From the NCBI GenBank assembly GCA_038874435.1, contig JAVZCK010000003.1, forward strand, positions 62,001-126,000: a DNA stretch of 64,000 bases, in the 5' to 3' direction. The notes beneath the pieces were generated by a model that was not told the origin of the DNA, searched no databases, and saw only the letters and a program-made list of their open reading frames with translations. Shown here in pieces: positions 63,339-64,000 of the stretch. This DNA comes from Thermoplasmata archaeon (GTDB taxonomy: Archaea; Thermoplasmatota; Thermoplasmata; Lutacidiplasmatales; SKW197). Within the stretch, counting starts at the first letter, position 1; every line of letters starts with the position of its first letter. A program made the position numbers and the translations under genes.

Positions 63339-64000
63339 TTACTGGTACCTCTTCCTCATTGTTTTTGCTGTGAAAAGAAGCACAACAACTCCTATCAAAA
63401 TTAACTGGATCACAGTAAAATCAGGTGTGGTCTTAACCGGAATTTCTTTTTCAAGTTGAATCCAAACAGTGGTGTTGTTGCCTGCAGTTACGCTCACAGT
63501 ATCACGTGCATCCTTGTATCCGGGGCAGGAAATAAGAAGGGAATACACCCCTTCCTTTAGCCCTATAATCTGAAATTCTCCCATCGTATTTGAAATCACG
63601 GAAATTTCTGTGCCTTCCACAACGATGCTAGCCCCAGCTATAGGTTTCCCACTTGCATCAATTACATAACCTGTTATGTTGCCTGGCGGAGGTATGTATT
63701 TCTCCATCTCCACAACACCTATATCCGTATTTTCCTCGGAAAGGACAGTGATGTTTGTGAATTCCTGTTGTGCATAACCCTCTTTGGTAAAAGTAACTCT
63801 GTAATTCCCTTCAGGGATATCTGTTAGGAGAAACCATCCACTTTCATTTGTAATACAACTCTTTATCTTTTTCGTGCCGTTATAGACATTCACAGTGACA
63901 CCACTTAATTCGTTGCCACTTTTTTCTTTTACAATTCCTAGAATTCCACCAGTGCCACTGCTAGGACAAAAGAAAATGTCCACCTCCGTTTTTGTAGCCG
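63339..64000 (-). CDS. Surface protein with two carboxypeptidase-regulatory domains, cut by right edge
   Basis: The frame runs open through base 64000 with no clear start, so only about 220 C-terminal residues are seen. Two carboxypeptidase-regulatory-like (transthyretin-fold) domains are present (GGILGIVKEKSGNELSGVTV ... GYAQQEFTNITV; GNITGYVIDASGKPIAGASI ... GYKDARDTVSV). The end is TTPDFTVIQLILIGVVVLL followed by a KTMRKR tail. It is an externally exposed, C-terminally anchored protein. The PDFTVI motif before the helix resembles the SEFSEI motif of the beta-helix protein at 13458 and PEF-type sorting signals. An in-frame GTG at 63983 is not a convincing start. Confidence 0.8.
   Translation of the reverse strand, partial: ATKTEVDIFFCPSSGTGGILGIVKEKSGNELSGVTVNVYNGTKKIKSCITNESGWFLLTDIPEGNYRVTFTKEGYAQQEFTNITVLSEENTDIGVVEMEKYIPPPGNITGYVIDASGKPIAGASIVVEGTEISVISNTMGEFQIIGLKEGVYSLLISCPGYKDARDTVSVTAGNNTTVWIQLEKEIPVKTTPDFTVIQLILIGVVVLLFTAKTMRKRYQ

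Overview
The window is archaeal and best fits a Thermoplasmatota-like euryarchaeon. It carries archaeal-type translation genes (aIF2-beta with TRAM domain, aPelota), the archaeal forms of SAM synthetase, triosephosphate isomerase and phosphoglycerate mutase (apgM), a presenilin-type protease, a DUF5611-like protein and KaiC/GvpD-like ATPases. It also carries bacterial-type gyrase (gyrB-gyrA), queA, queH, radC and a tup tungstate transporter, as many mesophilic or moderately thermophilic Thermoplasmatota do. Promoters are TATA boxes about 26 nt before the start, many transcripts look leaderless, and Shine-Dalgarno sites are GGTGAT/GAGGTG. No rRNA, tRNA, IS element or CRISPR array was seen, and no gene-free stretch exceeds about 180 bases. 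The lineage is an inference from gene content.

Layout. 1-8 kb: a cut-off beta-helix surface protein, two small proteins, a GT2 glycosyltransferase, aIF2-beta, a presenilin-like protease, then a legumain-like secreted peptidase translationally coupled to a beta-helix/FN3 surface protein. 8-13.5 kb: gyrB-gyrA, a small membrane protein and a HEAT-repeat protein. 13.5-19.7 kb (minus): a beta-helix protein, and an operon of a PH-domain membrane protein, an exported protein, thymidylate kinase and an HD phosphohydrolase. 19.7-25.7 kb (plus): SAM synthetase, KaiC-like ATPase, GH57 glucanotransferase, a duplicated HTH regulator and Pelota. 25.7-34.8 kb (minus): cysteine desulfurase, QueH, a TPR protein, tungstate ABC transporter tupABC with a ModE/TunR-like operator, QueA, TIM and an MscS channel. 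34.9-41.6 kb: surface protein, membrane-bound phosphodiesterase, acetyltransferase, GvpD-like ATPase and a CBS-HPF fusion.

41.7-57.3 kb (minus) is the most unusual part: a co-directional run of about 15.5 kb encoding a zinc-ribbon coiled-coil protein, two further coiled-coil proteins, MoaD, MoaE and a giant protein of about 3,400 residues. The giant is built from divergent helical repeats locked to a 62-residue period. The coiled-coil proteins share short terminal modules: two start with the same MGLRDKA(K/R)-type head and two end with the same LLGELPD...LYEK tail. I read this as a candidate undescribed structural (cytoskeleton- or scaffold-like) system; the function is inferred, not shown.

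57.4-64 kb: MTA phosphorylase, a 50-residue zinc-ribbon protein, DUF92 membrane protein, apgM, an MFS transporter, RadC, a short relic-like surface-protein tail, a second KaiC-like ATPase and the C-terminal part of a surface protein cut by the right edge. The tungstate transporter and MoaD/MoaE point to a molybdo-/tungstopterin enzyme user. The many beta-helix, FN3 and carboxypeptidase-regulatory-domain proteins point to an elaborate glycosylated cell surface.
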